Assembly: GCA_016932075.1 (NCBI GenBank)
Contig: JAFGDP010000060.1
Span: 1 to 53,999, forward strand
Direction of reading: 5' to 3'
From: Chitinispirillaceae bacterium
Lineage (GTDB): Bacteria; Fibrobacterota; Chitinivibrionia; Chitinivibrionales; Chitinispirillaceae
Length of the DNA stretch: 53,999 bases
Both the position numbers and the translations under genes were made by a program. Below are positions 40,724-50,080 of this stretch, in pieces; the stretch's first letter is position 1; every line of letters starts with the position of its first letter. The notes beneath the pieces were generated by a model that worked only from the letters and a program-made list of their open reading frames with translations, was not told the origin of the DNA and did no database searches.

Positions 40724-41467
40724 ATGGCCACGACACGGGAGTTCACCATACGGATCGGCACGCCCGACGGGACGGTCGGACCCGCGCGGGTTTCCGTGTC
40801 CGGCGAGCCGCTGCAGCTCGCCGACCTGGTGCCGCCGATCCACGAACTGGCCAGCGGCGTCGTTGACCTTGCCATCAAGCGAGCCGAAAAAGAGGGGCAA
40901 CGGCTTTCCTGCAAGCCGGGATGCGGTGTGTGCTGCTGCCAGCTCGTGCCGCTCGCTCCGGCAGAGGCTTTCTACATGGTCGATCGGCTTCGCGCCATGC
41001 CCCGCGACGAACGCATACCCATCCTTGAACGGTTCCAGTCAATCGAGGCCATTCTCATTGAGACCGGCCTGAGGGCCGATCTCGGCTCGATCGATAAAGC
41101 AAGCGACAGTAACAGCATCGCCCGCGCCTATTTCGCGCTCAGGCGTCCCTGCCCGTTCCTTGTTCATGACTCCTGCTCGATCCATCCGTGGCGGCCCATT
41201 GCCTGCCGGGAGTACAACGTGACCTCGCCTCCGGCGCTGTGCGCAGACCCGTTCTCAAACAGCATCGCCTCCATACGGCTCCACCGCCGCATCTCCGCAG
41301 GACTGACGAAATTCTGCGCGGAAACTGCCGGCCTCCCGCCCGGTCTCGTGCCCATGCCGCTGTTGTTTGATTACTACGAAACCTATCGCGAAACAGCGGA
41401 GAAAACATGGCCCGGTGTCGAGCTGTTTGACCGGGTGCTGGAGTATGTGTGCGGGAAAAAAGAATAA
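40724..41467 (+). CDS. YkgJ-type zinc/iron-chelating domain protein
   Basis: A 247-residue cytoplasmic protein with the cysteine pattern of the YkgJ (UPF0153) family: CKPGCGVCCCQLVPL, then PCPFLVHDSCSIHPWRPIACREY. These cysteines are thought to chelate zinc or an iron-sulfur cluster. An N-terminal 45 residues of unknown role precede it. It starts 56 bases after the ATPase gene and may share its transcript, and converges with the platform gene 3 bases away. Function in secretion is not evident. Confidence 0.85.
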   Translation: MATTREFTIRIGTPDGTVGPARVSVSGEPLQLADLVPPIHELASGVVDLAIKRAEKEGQRLSCKPGCGVCCCQLVPLAPAEAFYMVDRLRAMPRDERIPILERFQSIEAILIETGLRADLGSIDKASDSNSIARAYFALRRPCPFLVHDSCSIHPWRPIACREYNVTSPPALCADPFSNSIASIRLHRRISAGLTKFCAETAGLPPGLVPMPLLFDYYETYRETAEKTWPGVELFDRVLEYVCGKKE

Positions 41468-41470
41468 TAA

Positions 41471-42673
41471 TTACCCGATCGACCCCACCATCTCAAACAT
41501 GGGCAGGTACATGGAGATCAGCACGCCTGCGACGACAATACCCATGAGCACGATAAGGGCGGGCTCAAGGATCGACGTGAGCGTGGTTATGGCGGTGTCA
41601 ACCTCGTTGTCGTAGTAATCGGCTATTTTCGCAAGCATCTCGGGAAGGTTGCCGCTCCGTTCGCCCACGCCCACCATCTGGATCACCATGGGCGGGAACA
41701 CGCCGGTCTCCTTGAGCGGTTCCGCCAGCGACCTGCCGCTGCGTATCGCCTCCAGGGTCCTCTGAAATCCCTGTTCCAGCACGCTGTTGCCAGCGGTGGT
41801 GGCCGTGATCTCCAGCGCCTCGGCGATCGGCACGCCGCCGGCTAGCAGCGCCCCGAAAGTCCGGCTGAAACGGGATACCGCGCTCTTTTTCTGCAGGTCG
41901 CCGAACAGGGGCAGACGAAGGTTCAACTCGTCCATCGATAACCTGAACCGCAGGTTGGTCCGGTACAGGAACATGAGCGCGATACCCGCAACGGCCATAA
42001 CGAGGATCGAAGGGACAATCCATATCTTTAAAAATTCGCTCGTGCCGATCACGATGCGGGTCGAGAGCGGCAGCTCCGCTCCCAGCTCGGAAAGCATGGA
42101 AGCAAAGGTCGGCACCACGAAGGTCATGAGCGCGACCACGGCCACGGCGGCCACGACCGCCACGAGCATCGGATAGGCAAAGGCGCCGATCACGCGGTTG
42201 CGCACCGCGACCGCCTTTTCCTGGTACTCCGCCAGGCGCAGGAGCACGCTTGAAAGGATACCGGCCGCCTCGCCTGCCTTTACCATTGCGCAATACAGCC
42301 GGTTGAAGATCCGCGGATGGCGCGACAGCGCTTCCGCCAGCGAAACGCCGGACTGGACATCGCCGGATATTTTGCGTATAGCCTCGCGAAGGATCCTGTT
42401 GCCGGTCTGCTCGGTCAGAGCGTCAAGGCTCGCGACGAGCGGGATGGCCGACGAATTCATGGAGGCGAACTGCCGGGTGAAGGCGGACGCGTCCCTGAGC
42501 CCCACCCTGCCCCGGAAACCGAAAACGGGGACCGCTCTCCTTTCCCGAAGGTCGGTCACCCGGATACGGTCCTTGCGCAGGCGCAGGCGCGCGTCATCGC
42601 TGCTTGACGCCTCGATCGCGCCCGAAACGGAGGACCCGGAATAGTTGACGCCACGATAGTTAAAGGTGGGCAT
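41471..42673 (-). CDS. GspF/PilC-type inner-membrane platform protein
   Basis: Platform protein of 400 residues that couples the ATPase to the growing pseudopilus. Two repeated T2SSF domains are visible: TRQFASMNSSAIPLVASLDAL with GVSLAEALSRHPRIFNRLY in the first, and FSRTFGALLAGGVPIAEALE with MIQMVGVGERSGNLPEML in the second. Three hydrophobic helices lie at about 170-200, 215-240 and 370-395. It is the last gene of the leftward cluster that begins with the secretin, 96 bases beyond the major pilin, with no ribosome site that I can see. Confidence 0.9.
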   Translation of the reverse strand: MPTFNYRGVNYSGSSVSGAIEASSSDDARLRLRKDRIRVTDLRERRAVPVFGFRGRVGLRDASAFTRQFASMNSSAIPLVASLDALTEQTGNRILREAIRKISGDVQSGVSLAEALSRHPRIFNRLYCAMVKAGEAAGILSSVLLRLAEYQEKAVAVRNRVIGAFAYPMLVAVVAAVAVVALMTFVVPTFASMLSELGAELPLSTRIVIGTSEFLKIWIVPSILVMAVAGIALMFLYRTNLRFRLSMDELNLRLPLFGDLQKKSAVSRFSRTFGALLAGGVPIAEALEITATTAGNSVLEQGFQRTLEAIRSGRSLAEPLKETGVFPPMVIQMVGVGERSGNLPEMLAKIADYYDNEVDTAITTLTSILEPALIVLMGIVVAGVLISMYLPMFEMVGSIG

Positions 42674-42769
42674 GCTGCAACCGTTGAAAAGTTGAAGGGA
42701 TGAATAGTTGAAAAGATAAAAAGGGACGGTTCATCAGGAATCCTTTTTACGCAGACGCCCGCCTTCTTC

Positions 42770-43180
42770 TTACCACGGGATCGTGCCGCCGCCCGTGTTT
42801 TTTTTCAGTTTCTCATTCAGGTCCGCGCTCGCGCCTGCCGGGTATTTGCCGATCTTCTTCTTGAGCGCCGCGCTGACCACCACCCCGTCCTCGGATTCGG
42901 CGGCGCTGTACTCGAAACGGGACTCCCCTTCCGGCAGATCAAATCCGATATCGGGATTCCCCTCCCCGGTTATGCCGCCGGTGGGCGTTACATAGGTCTC
43001 GTGTTCCTGGTAGTAAGCGTTATAGAGTGTTACGGCCTGTTTCAGCACCGGCTTGAACTCCGAGAGTTTCGCCTTGTCGGAAACGCCCATGAACCGGGGA
43101 ATGGCGAGCGACGCCAGGATCCCGATAATGACAATGACCACCATGAGTTCAACCAGCGAAAAACCGTTCCTGTTCCTCAT
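42770..43180 (-). CDS. Major pseudopilin/pilin (GspG- or PilA-like)
   Basis: A 136-residue prepilin. MRNRNGFSLVELMVVIVIIG is the class III leader with processing expected at G|F and the Glu5 of the mature protein; the hydrophobic helix ends at LASLAIPRFM. The rest is short and Gly/Pro-rich (TPTGGITGEG) with a compact beta region, similar in size to GspG and small pilins. The start at 43180 is 6 bases after AGGAG; the preceding ATG at 43183 is too close. It lies 33 bases after the minor pilin gene and is likely the major subunit because it is followed only by the platform gene. Confidence 0.87.
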   Translation of the reverse strand: MRNRNGFSLVELMVVIVIIGILASLAIPRFMGVSDKAKLSEFKPVLKQAVTLYNAYYQEHETYVTPTGGITGEGNPDIGFDLPEGESRFEYSAAESEDGVVVSAALKKKIGKYPAGASADLNEKLKKNTGGGTIPW

Positions 43181-43213
43181 CATTTTCTCCTGATTACTGG
43201 TTTGCACGGGCAC

Positions 43214-43831
43214 CTAAAAGAACGTTTCAAATCCTTCTCCGTCCTCACCCTGGACGGCGTTCTTGACACTCTCCACCACGGTCAGCGCTTGTTCCGGATC
43301 CTTCTTCAGCACGATCGTCGCCTGGATCCATGCGATAGCGCGCGTTTCCGAACCCTCGATCGCGCCGCTGGCGTCCAGGTCAAGCTCCCTGAAGCTGACA
43401 TTATTGTCGGCGTCGATATCGAGCAGCGAATCGCTTCCCCTGCAGTCAAAGGTAAAGCCCGCTATCGGGTTTTCTTCCGGGGAAAGCACCAGGTTGTTGT
43501 ACCACAGCGCACCGTCCTTTAAAAAATACGATGCGGTATCGCCTCCGGGCTTGAGAAAAACCCACTGCGTTTCATCAAGCATGACGGTCCCCCTGCTCGA
43601 CCTGATATTTTTGGCGATGGATTCAATCAGGGTGACCGCACTTTCGAACGCGAACGCCTTGCGCTCCCGGACCAGCACCTGCTTGTGCGCGAACAGGTAA
43701 AATGAATAGGCCATGCCGCTGATGATCGCCAGGAGCGAAAGCGCCATGACCGACTCGATAAGCGTAAAGCCGGTTGCAGCAGGTCGCCGGCGCCCCGCCA
43801 TGCGTTTGCGGATAGCAGAGGACCGGCTCAT
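43214..43831 (-). CDS. Minor pseudopilin (GspJ-like) with two EF-hand calcium loops
   Basis: A 205-residue prepilin with a long 20-residue leader and GFTLIESVMALSLLAI as processing site and helix. The globular part contains two consecutive EF-hand-type loops: DIDADNNVSFRE (residues 138-149) with acidic or polar ligands at positions 1, 3, 5, 7, 9, 12, and DLDASGAIEGSE (151-162) with the canonical Gly at 6 and Glu at 12. They suggest binding of one or two calcium ions. Its ATGA start overlaps the previous pilin's stop. GspJ identity rests on order and length. Confidence 0.78.
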   Translation of the reverse strand: MSRSSAIRKRMAGRRRPAATGFTLIESVMALSLLAIISGMAYSFYLFAHKQVLVRERKAFAFESAVTLIESIAKNIRSSRGTVMLDETQWVFLKPGGDTASYFLKDGALWYNNLVLSPEENPIAGFTFDCRGSDSLLDIDADNNVSFRELDLDASGAIEGSETRAIAWIQATIVLKKDPEQALTVVESVKNAVQGEDGEGFETFF

Positions 43832-44214
43832 CGGTAGGTCTCCCGCAGGACCCGGAGGTCGGCAAGCGTCACGGTATCGTCTTCCCGTCTGACCCTGATG
43901 GTAACGAGGCTCTGCTTTACGACCGCGCTGCCGGTATCAACGATCGCGCCCTCTTCCGTTTCGACGATCCGCTCAACGTCCCACCGAAAGCCTGCCATGG
44001 TCACCGTGTACTCCTCCCCTTCACATTCACCAAACGCCCGCTTGCTCTTCTCGATCTCGTTTCCGGCGATCAGCAGGGCGATCATCTTCTGCTCATGGCG
44101 CTTCTCGAACTTTGATTCGGCAATGAGCAGCGCGGTGAGCGGCAGGAGAAGCAGCGAAAACAGCATGATGGCGACCAGGATCTCGATCAGCGTGAAGGCT
44201 CGGTTATTGATCAT
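43828..44214 (-). CDS. Minor pseudopilin (GspI/PilV-like)
   Basis: A 128-residue prepilin with leader MINNRAFTLIEILVAIMLFS (cleavage before FTLIE) and a small domain ending in beta strands (VTIRVRREDDTVTLADLRVL). The start at 44214 is just inside the 3' end of the previous gene (11-base overlap); upstream open sequence is that gene's other frame. Overlaps at both ends show tight translational coupling in the minor-pilin set. GspI or PilV is the best guess from size and position. Confidence 0.8.
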   Translation of the reverse strand: MINNRAFTLIEILVAIMLFSLLLLPLTALLIAESKFEKRHEQKMIALLIAGNEIEKSKRAFGECEGEEYTVTMAGFRWDVERIVETEEGAIVDTGSAVVKQSLVTIRVRREDDTVTLADLRVLRETYR

Positions 44215-45622
44215 ATTCGCTCCGTTCCAGACCTTCCCGGGGCGCCGCCTCGATCCACGAAACCAGCCGAAACGGCGCGCCCTGCCTGCCGAACGCAAGA
44301 GGGACCATGAACCGCTTTGGCAGGATCCTCCGGTTGATAAGACCGCCGGCAAGCCTGTTGCGGTCGTCCTCGGGCGCCGTCTTGAGCTGCGCCGCGGCCA
44401 CGCACCCGAACACGGTCCCTTCGAGCACCAGAAACCCCCTGGTGTACAGGAGTCCGGTGAACCGGGCGTAGCGCTCGACGATCGAGCAGGTGGCGCCCTT
44501 GGCGCAAAAGAAAATTCCCGCGTACCGGGACTCCTGCATGAGCTGCAGGCCGTTCATGCTTTTCGGGTCGTTGCTCACGACCCCCTTTACATAGCCGAAC
44601 GACGGCATGTCGACCGTGGACTGTCCGGCCAGGGTAATGGTCTTGAACGCGTACATGTTTCCCGAATACCGCACCTCATCGTCGAAATAGATCATGTCCT
44701 GCGAATACAAGATGACGCGGTCCATGCGCACCTGGTCAAAGCACTTGATCTGGCCGAGCGCGATCAGCTCGACGCCGTGGATCGAGACGTTGCCCGACAC
44801 CTGGATATCGCCGGTGGCGATGATCGAGGAGGGCCCGCGGAGTTCGAGCGGGCGGAGCGACCCGCCGGTAATAAGCACATGGCCGTTGACGAAAACTGCC
44901 GCGGTGTCCCCGAGCCGGGGCATGGTGCGCTCGTCAAAGGCCTGCGATCCCTGAAACACGATCTGGGCCTGCTCCGGCAGGCTTATTTTCGTTTCAAGCT
45001 CCAGCATCCCGGACACAAGCTTCTGCTCGTCGACCGGCGGCAGCTTCACGATGGTGCCCGCGTCTACCCTGCCCTCGACCGCGCCGAGCGGCGCCTTCGA
45101 AACCTTGATGTCGCCGATGACCTTTCCGGAGCGTACGTCAAGCTGCTTGTTCTGCTCCGAAACGATAAGCGCGAACCGGTAATCAGGCGTCAGCTCCTGG
45201 CCGAACAGCGCATCGACGTCCCATGCCTCCCGGCCGGCCGTACCGTTTGCGACCACGCGCAGAAACGACCCCTCCTCGCTGGTGGTCGCTGTCCCTTTGC
45301 TGCCGCGGAGCGAGTCGGTGTACACGACCGTTGAATCGGTCAAACAGGTGGACGCGGTGTCGCCGCTCCGCACGATCTCAATGGCGCCTTCGCGCACCAA
45401 CGGCCCGCTCTGGCCCGTCCGCCGCTCGTACACCGCCTTGCTCACGGCTGATTCGGCGGCGTACCGGGCATGGAGCAGGTCCCGCTTGTGTATAACCGCA
45501 TGGGAACGCTTGACAGAAAAGATGACCCAAGCGAACACCATGAAGCTGACCACGGCGCCGATTGCCATCACCAGCATGATTGCCGATCCCCGGTTATTTC
45601 TGATCGTACTGATGCAGGACAT
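44204..45622 (-). CDS. Large PilX/GspK-like minor component
   Basis: A 472-residue protein with an N-terminal RGSAIMLVMAIGAVVSFMVF helix, followed by HARYAAESAVSKAVYERR, as in PilX- and GspK-type proteins that cap the pilus tip. The remainder (from about residue 200) is a run of short beta strands with turn residues (ITGGSLRPLELRGPSSIIAT, GDIQVSGNVSIHGVELIALG), resembling a beta-solenoid; I know no named family for it. It begins 29 bases inside the PilO/P-like gene. GspK would be shorter, about 300-330 residues, and lacks the solenoid. Confidence 0.7.
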   Translation of the reverse strand: MSCISTIRNNRGSAIMLVMAIGAVVSFMVFAWVIFSVKRSHAVIHKRDLLHARYAAESAVSKAVYERRTGQSGPLVREGAIEIVRSGDTASTCLTDSTVVYTDSLRGSKGTATTSEEGSFLRVVANGTAGREAWDVDALFGQELTPDYRFALIVSEQNKQLDVRSGKVIGDIKVSKAPLGAVEGRVDAGTIVKLPPVDEQKLVSGMLELETKISLPEQAQIVFQGSQAFDERTMPRLGDTAAVFVNGHVLITGGSLRPLELRGPSSIIATGDIQVSGNVSIHGVELIALGQIKCFDQVRMDRVILYSQDMIYFDDEVRYSGNMYAFKTITLAGQSTVDMPSFGYVKGVVSNDPKSMNGLQLMQESRYAGIFFCAKGATCSIVERYARFTGLLYTRGFLVLEGTVFGCVAAAQLKTAPEDDRNRLAGGLINRRILPKRFMVPLAFGRQGAPFRLVSWIEAAPREGLERSEYDQ

Positions 45623-46538
45623 ACGTTCCCTGCGGCGCCGCGATTGTTATGTCGGTCCGTGAGATGGAGGACACTTTCATTCCCTTGACCGCGTCGCCCC
45701 GCTTCACGATGAAGGTCCTTCCGTCAAGCGCCTCGAGGATCGCCAGCGGCGGGTCCTTCCACAGTATGCCCTTGAGGATGAGGTCGAGCGGCTTTGTGGG
45801 GGGCGAGGCGGTCTTTGTCCTGGCCTTTACCTGTGCGGTAGTAAAGGCGCCGAACGGGTCGCCCTGGCCGGAAAACGCAAAGGTGTTCGCGGGTATCTCG
45901 ATGGTGACCGCGAGCGCTTTCTCAAGGTCGGCAATATACTGATCCCGTTTCTCGAACGCGGATTCCGCCTGCCATTTTTTTGATGCGCGTTGCGCAGGCG
46001 TTGGCATGGCGTCGGAATAGCGGTACACCAGGAGTTGTATCGACGCAATGAGCACGCCGTCGCGGTTTTTCATCATGACCAGTTCTTCGACGCGCATGAT
46101 GCGGTTCAGATTTTCCACGGCCGCAATAAAGCGGGCAAGGTTATTGAACGGCCCGGCAGCCTCGACGGTGAGCGGGAACTCCGAAAATCCCTCGCCGGGA
46201 CGCGGTTGCCGCGGCGCAACGGTCATGATCACGGCCTCCGTCTCGCGCGCCTTGAGCATGAGCAGCTCGTAGAGGTCCGCCTCCGACCTGGCGCCCAGAA
46301 GCGACGACGCAATCTCCATCTTTTTATGCGCCAGCCGCTCTAAATCGCCTTTCATCTCAGGCAGCTCGCGGATATGCACGCCGGTGTTGCGTATCTTTTG
46401 CGAATACGAATGCATGGACACGATGCGTGCCCCTGCCTTTTTGATGCCGCTTGTGAGCAGGTCCTGCGCCAGCACCACCATAAAAACGGGCACAAGCCAG
46501 GTCAGCAGGCGATAGCTTCGTACCGTAGCAAGGGTCAT
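45594..46538 (-). CDS. PilO-like protein with PilP/GspC-like C-terminal domain
   Basis: Inner-membrane alignment-complex protein, 314 residues. One N-terminal transmembrane helix (LLTWLVPVFMVVLAQDLL) is followed by a coiled region and a PilO-type ferredoxin-like fold (SEFPLTVEAAGPFNNLARFIAAVENLNRIM). After a linker, the last 70 residues (LDLILKGILWKDPPLAILEA, FIVKRGDAVKGMKVSSI) have the form of the PilP or GspC homology-region domain that contacts the secretin. PilO and PilP are usually separate. The start is 7 bases after the upstream gene's stop, with GGAG 10 bases before it. Confidence 0.72.
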   Translation of the reverse strand: MTLATVRSYRLLTWLVPVFMVVLAQDLLTSGIKKAGARIVSMHSYSQKIRNTGVHIRELPEMKGDLERLAHKKMEIASSLLGARSEADLYELLMLKARETEAVIMTVAPRQPRPGEGFSEFPLTVEAAGPFNNLARFIAAVENLNRIMRVEELVMMKNRDGVLIASIQLLVYRYSDAMPTPAQRASKKWQAESAFEKRDQYIADLEKALAVTIEIPANTFAFSGQGDPFGAFTTAQVKARTKTASPPTKPLDLILKGILWKDPPLAILEALDGRTFIVKRGDAVKGMKVSSISRTDITIAAPQGTYVLHQYDQK

Positions 46539-46544
46539 ACGAAA

Positions 46545-47717
46545 TCAACTCCCTGTCCGCGGCTTGAGAACACACTCGATCCGGAACCGGTATGACGACC
46601 CCTTGCGTTCCATGGCAATAAGCGTTACCGACGCAAACGGATCGCTTTTCAGAAGCGACTCCATCCAGCTCGTAATCCATGCGGCGTCACGGGACGATCC
46701 TTCGAGCAGCATAAGCTCCTCTGCAGCGATCTTTTTTGCGCCCTTTTCAAACCGTTTCTTGCGCTCGCCGATGCGCAACTCCGCAAGCGTGACCTGGGGC
46801 GGCCGCGTTTGCGCGATCTCCTGCAGCACCGACGCGCGGCTGGTCCTGTTGAGCGACAGCTTTCTGCACAAGGTTATCTCCTCGATCAGGTTCCTCGTCT
46901 CCTTCTGCAGGAACGTGATCTCGGCAAGCGAGGACTTGAGCCCTTTCCACTTGTTTTCGAGGCGCTGTTCGACGCGCTCGAGCACCAGATCGGTACCCAG
47001 GAGCAGGAGCCAGGCCGCCGCTATGCCGGCAACGGAAAAAATCCCGGATTTTATTGCACGGACCTTCCACACGCGCTGCGTATGGGCATCGATCTCCTCC
47101 TGCAGGCCAAAATCCCACTGCTGCGCAATCGCGCTGTCGTAGGCCGGCGCCGGCGCCGGGGTAATCCGCTCGCAGGTAACTGACCGGTCGCCCAACTCCT
47201 GTATCGTTGCGTCGGCCATGAGCTCGGGCGAACAGAGAACCACCGGCGAACCCGGCGGCATCGCCACGTACTCCTTTACCTTGTCCACGGCCAACAGCAG
47301 GTCGTTTGTTCCCCCGGGATTGTTGTTTAGCCGGTACACGCGATAGATTCTGTCGGTATCAGCGACCAGCAGAAAGGCATGGTCGCGATGGACCAGATAC
47401 ACGAGCGCTCTCCTGCCTGCCGTGAGCCCGGCGCGGACCGTCAACCATGCGTAAACAGCCGCCGGAATCCTGCGGCAGGAGTTGTCCTTCGGCAAGGGAT
47501 GTTCCCGCAGCACCTTTTTCCGGGCCACGGCAATGAGCAGGCCGTCATCCGTTTCCGCAAACCGGTACAGGACGTCTGCAAGCGACTCCTCCTCAAAAAG
47601 GAGCTCGGCGATCTGGTCCTCAACGTACAGGACAGGATCCGCGTTCCCGGCAGGAAGGGGCCGGTGGAAAAAAAGAATATCCCCGGAAGGCTCAAAGCAT
47701 GGTGAAGCGCGCATCAT
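46545..47717 (-). CDS. PilM/PilN-like (GspL-like) inner-membrane protein
   Basis: A 390-residue protein with a cytoplasmic half (residues 1-225) of loosely actin-like, PilM/GspL_N character, lacking clear nucleotide motifs, then one transmembrane helix (SVAGIAAAWLLLLGTDLVL, about 235-255), a coiled-coil and a PilN-type ferredoxin-like periplasmic domain (VTLAELRIGE ... DPFASVTLIAMERKGSSYRF). GspL has exactly this organisation, whereas pilus systems split it into PilM and PilN. It follows the secretin gene by 31 bases. Assignment comes from topology and gene order more than from sequence motifs. Confidence 0.68.
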   Translation of the reverse strand: MMRASPCFEPSGDILFFHRPLPAGNADPVLYVEDQIAELLFEEESLADVLYRFAETDDGLLIAVARKKVLREHPLPKDNSCRRIPAAVYAWLTVRAGLTAGRRALVYLVHRDHAFLLVADTDRIYRVYRLNNNPGGTNDLLLAVDKVKEYVAMPPGSPVVLCSPELMADATIQELGDRSVTCERITPAPAPAYDSAIAQQWDFGLQEEIDAHTQRVWKVRAIKSGIFSVAGIAAAWLLLLGTDLVLERVEQRLENKWKGLKSSLAEITFLQKETRNLIEEITLCRKLSLNRTSRASVLQEIAQTRPPQVTLAELRIGERKKRFEKGAKKIAAEELMLLEGSSRDAAWITSWMESLLKSDPFASVTLIAMERKGSSYRFRIECVLKPRTGS

Positions 47718-47748
47718 GGCAGCTAAAATACTCTATGGATGAGAGGAG

Positions 47749-49785
47749 CTACTCTTTTGGTGACGTGTCCTGACCGCCGTCCTGCGCCGGACGGTCTGTT
47801 TCACGTTTGTCCAGCTCGATCGTTTCCCGGTTCGTGTTCATGCGCAGCTTGAACTTCTCAAGGTCTCCCTCGAGGTCAACAACGTCGTCCTTTTTCAGTA
47901 TATGCGGGGTCACGTAGATGACCAGCTCGCTCGTACTCTTCTGGTTTCCCGATGACTGGAACAGCTTTCCAAGCAGCGGGATGCTGCCGAGAATCGGCAC
48001 CTTTTCCGCCTGTCTGCTGTCCTCGGCGCGGATCAGACCGCCGATGATAATGGTTTCGCCGTCATTGAGCTGGATGGTCGTATTGACGCTCCGCGTGGAC
48101 ACGTTCGGAAAACCCTCCTTGTTGTCGCCCATGGAGTTTGAGATCTCCGGGCTTATCTCGACCGTCACCTGGCCGCTCTGCGAGATCCACGGGGTCAGAT
48201 CGAGCTTTATGCCGGACTTGATCTCCTGGAACCGGACAAAAGGATTTTCAATGGTGCCGCCCTGCAACCTGAAATAGCGGGTGATGCCCACATTGATCGA
48301 CGCCTTGTTGCCGTTGAGCGTGGCGATCCTGGGCTGCGCCATCACCTTGGCCTTGTTCTCGGATTCCAGCGCCTTGAGCGAGATCCAGAAATCGTCGGGG
48401 AGGAATCCCATGGTGCCGAATTGAAACCCTTCGATCTCACTGTTGACGTTCTCTATCATGTTCTTGATGCCGCGGCCGCTCATGGACCCCCAGTACCCGG
48501 GAATGTAGTTTTCAGTACCCGGCGAAATGGTGGAATCACTTCGCGTTCCTTTTCCCGCCCTGATGCCCCACTCCCTGCCCACGTCCTTTGAAAACTCCAC
48601 CACCACGGCCTCGATCATGATCTGCGGGGTCGGGATGTCCACCTGGGCGATGAACTCCTGGATCTGGGTGATGAGGTCCATGGTGCCGGTGACCAGCACC
48701 GCGTTCTGCTCCTTGATGAGCTGCACATTGGTCGCCGGGACCGACTTGGGAAGCACGGTCACGAAATTGTCCGCCTTGATGTGCTTGAGGTGCAGGAGCA
48801 CCGAGGTGCTGAGCGCCTGGCCCGAAGGCGTGGCGGAATTGCGGTCGCCCACGAGCAGGATACTGTCCCTGATCGAAAACGTGTAATTGGTCCCTGCCAT
48901 GATGAGCCCGATCGCCTTTTCAATGGGCACGTTGTCGAGCCTGGCGTTGATCTCGCCCCGGATATCGCCGTAGGTGATGAAATTGAGCTGGCTCTCATCC
49001 GCAATCTGCTTGAGCGCGTCCCCGATGTCGGCATTGGCAAGATCAAGGGACACTTTGCCGTCTCTTACGCGCACATCAAGCTGCTGCGCGCCTGTGCCGC
49101 GGGACATGGTCATGCCGATCCCCTTTTTCCCTCCCCTGATCGGACCGGTCTGCGCCTCTTCCTTGACGCTGACCATGATGATGTCGCCCCGGAACCGGGT
49201 GGCAAAACCGTTCGCCTCAAACAGCGCGCGGATGCCGTCTTCCACGCTGATGTTCCGCAAGGTGCCGCTCACCCGGCCTTCAACGCCCTTCTCCGCGATG
49301 ATATTGATCCCGGTTTTTGCGGATATGTCCTTGATAAACTCCCTGACATCCATGTTGTCGATGTCCATATTGAGCGTATCGCGCCGCGACACGGCAATGG
49401 CGCCCTTGCCCTTGTCCTGTGCCTTGGTAATGCGGTAGATGTCCCCCTCTTTCTGGAGCGCCAGATCATGGGCCTGCAATATGGTCCGCAGTCCCTCAAG
49501 CACGGGCACGTCCGTGAGATGGATGGTCACCTTGGCCGCAATGTCCTTGTCAATGATGATATTCAGGCCATAGCCGATCGAAATGGAGCGCACCACGTCC
49601 CTGATGTCCGTGTCCTTGAAATCAAAGGTCATGCGCTGCGACTGTTCATTGGATGGCGGAGCCGCCTTTTTTTGAGCGGAACGAGCCGGTTTGTTGGATT
49701 GCTGACTCTTTGGCGGCTGGGCAGACAAGGAGAAAAACAACATACCCACCGCGCAAAGAAGCACTATTCCTGTTCGTTTGATCAT
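47749..49785 (-). CDS. Outer-membrane secretin (PilQ/GspD family)
   Basis: Forms the multimeric outer-membrane channel of the secretion or pilus machine, 678 residues. A signal peptide (VLLCAVGMLFFSLSA) is followed by two STN/N0-like domains (FDFKDTDIRDVVRSISIGYG; DMDNMDVREFIKDIS and a third copy near residue 235), an N1-type domain with the usual LKHIKADNFVTVLPKS strand, then VEAVVVEFSKDVGREWGI and the secretin core KAKVMAQPRIATLNGNKASI and NDGETIIIGGLIRAEDSRQA. The C-terminus VIYVTPHILKK closes the barrel. It heads the leftward cluster and its own upstream 295 bases must carry the promoter. Confidence 0.92.
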   Translation of the reverse strand: MIKRTGIVLLCAVGMLFFSLSAQPPKSQQSNKPARSAQKKAAPPSNEQSQRMTFDFKDTDIRDVVRSISIGYGLNIIIDKDIAAKVTIHLTDVPVLEGLRTILQAHDLALQKEGDIYRITKAQDKGKGAIAVSRRDTLNMDIDNMDVREFIKDISAKTGINIIAEKGVEGRVSGTLRNISVEDGIRALFEANGFATRFRGDIIMVSVKEEAQTGPIRGGKKGIGMTMSRGTGAQQLDVRVRDGKVSLDLANADIGDALKQIADESQLNFITYGDIRGEINARLDNVPIEKAIGLIMAGTNYTFSIRDSILLVGDRNSATPSGQALSTSVLLHLKHIKADNFVTVLPKSVPATNVQLIKEQNAVLVTGTMDLITQIQEFIAQVDIPTPQIMIEAVVVEFSKDVGREWGIRAGKGTRSDSTISPGTENYIPGYWGSMSGRGIKNMIENVNSEIEGFQFGTMGFLPDDFWISLKALESENKAKVMAQPRIATLNGNKASINVGITRYFRLQGGTIENPFVRFQEIKSGIKLDLTPWISQSGQVTVEISPEISNSMGDNKEGFPNVSTRSVNTTIQLNDGETIIIGGLIRAEDSRQAEKVPILGSIPLLGKLFQSSGNQKSTSELVIYVTPHILKKDDVVDLEGDLEKFKLRMNTNRETIELDKRETDRPAQDGGQDTSPKE

Positions 49786-50080
49786 GATAGTTCCCGCTGT
49801 TTTTTAATTGTGCTATTTAAAATAGTATTTAGCAATGGGATTATGCGTTCTTTTGCCCTCAGTCCATATACGAGAATACTGTTCCCCATTTCGGATAGGC
49901 TGTTATAATTATTGCAGATATGGTTATTTTGCTTTCTGCCTCATGAAAATAAAACGGTTTTCAACGCATTTTCTAATATTCGGACAAATTCCTGCTGGAT
50001 ATCTGCGCGCACGGCTTACTCGACCTATCCAAGAAATAATGCCATTGTATATATGGGTATTTTTGGGTATATTTATGGGT

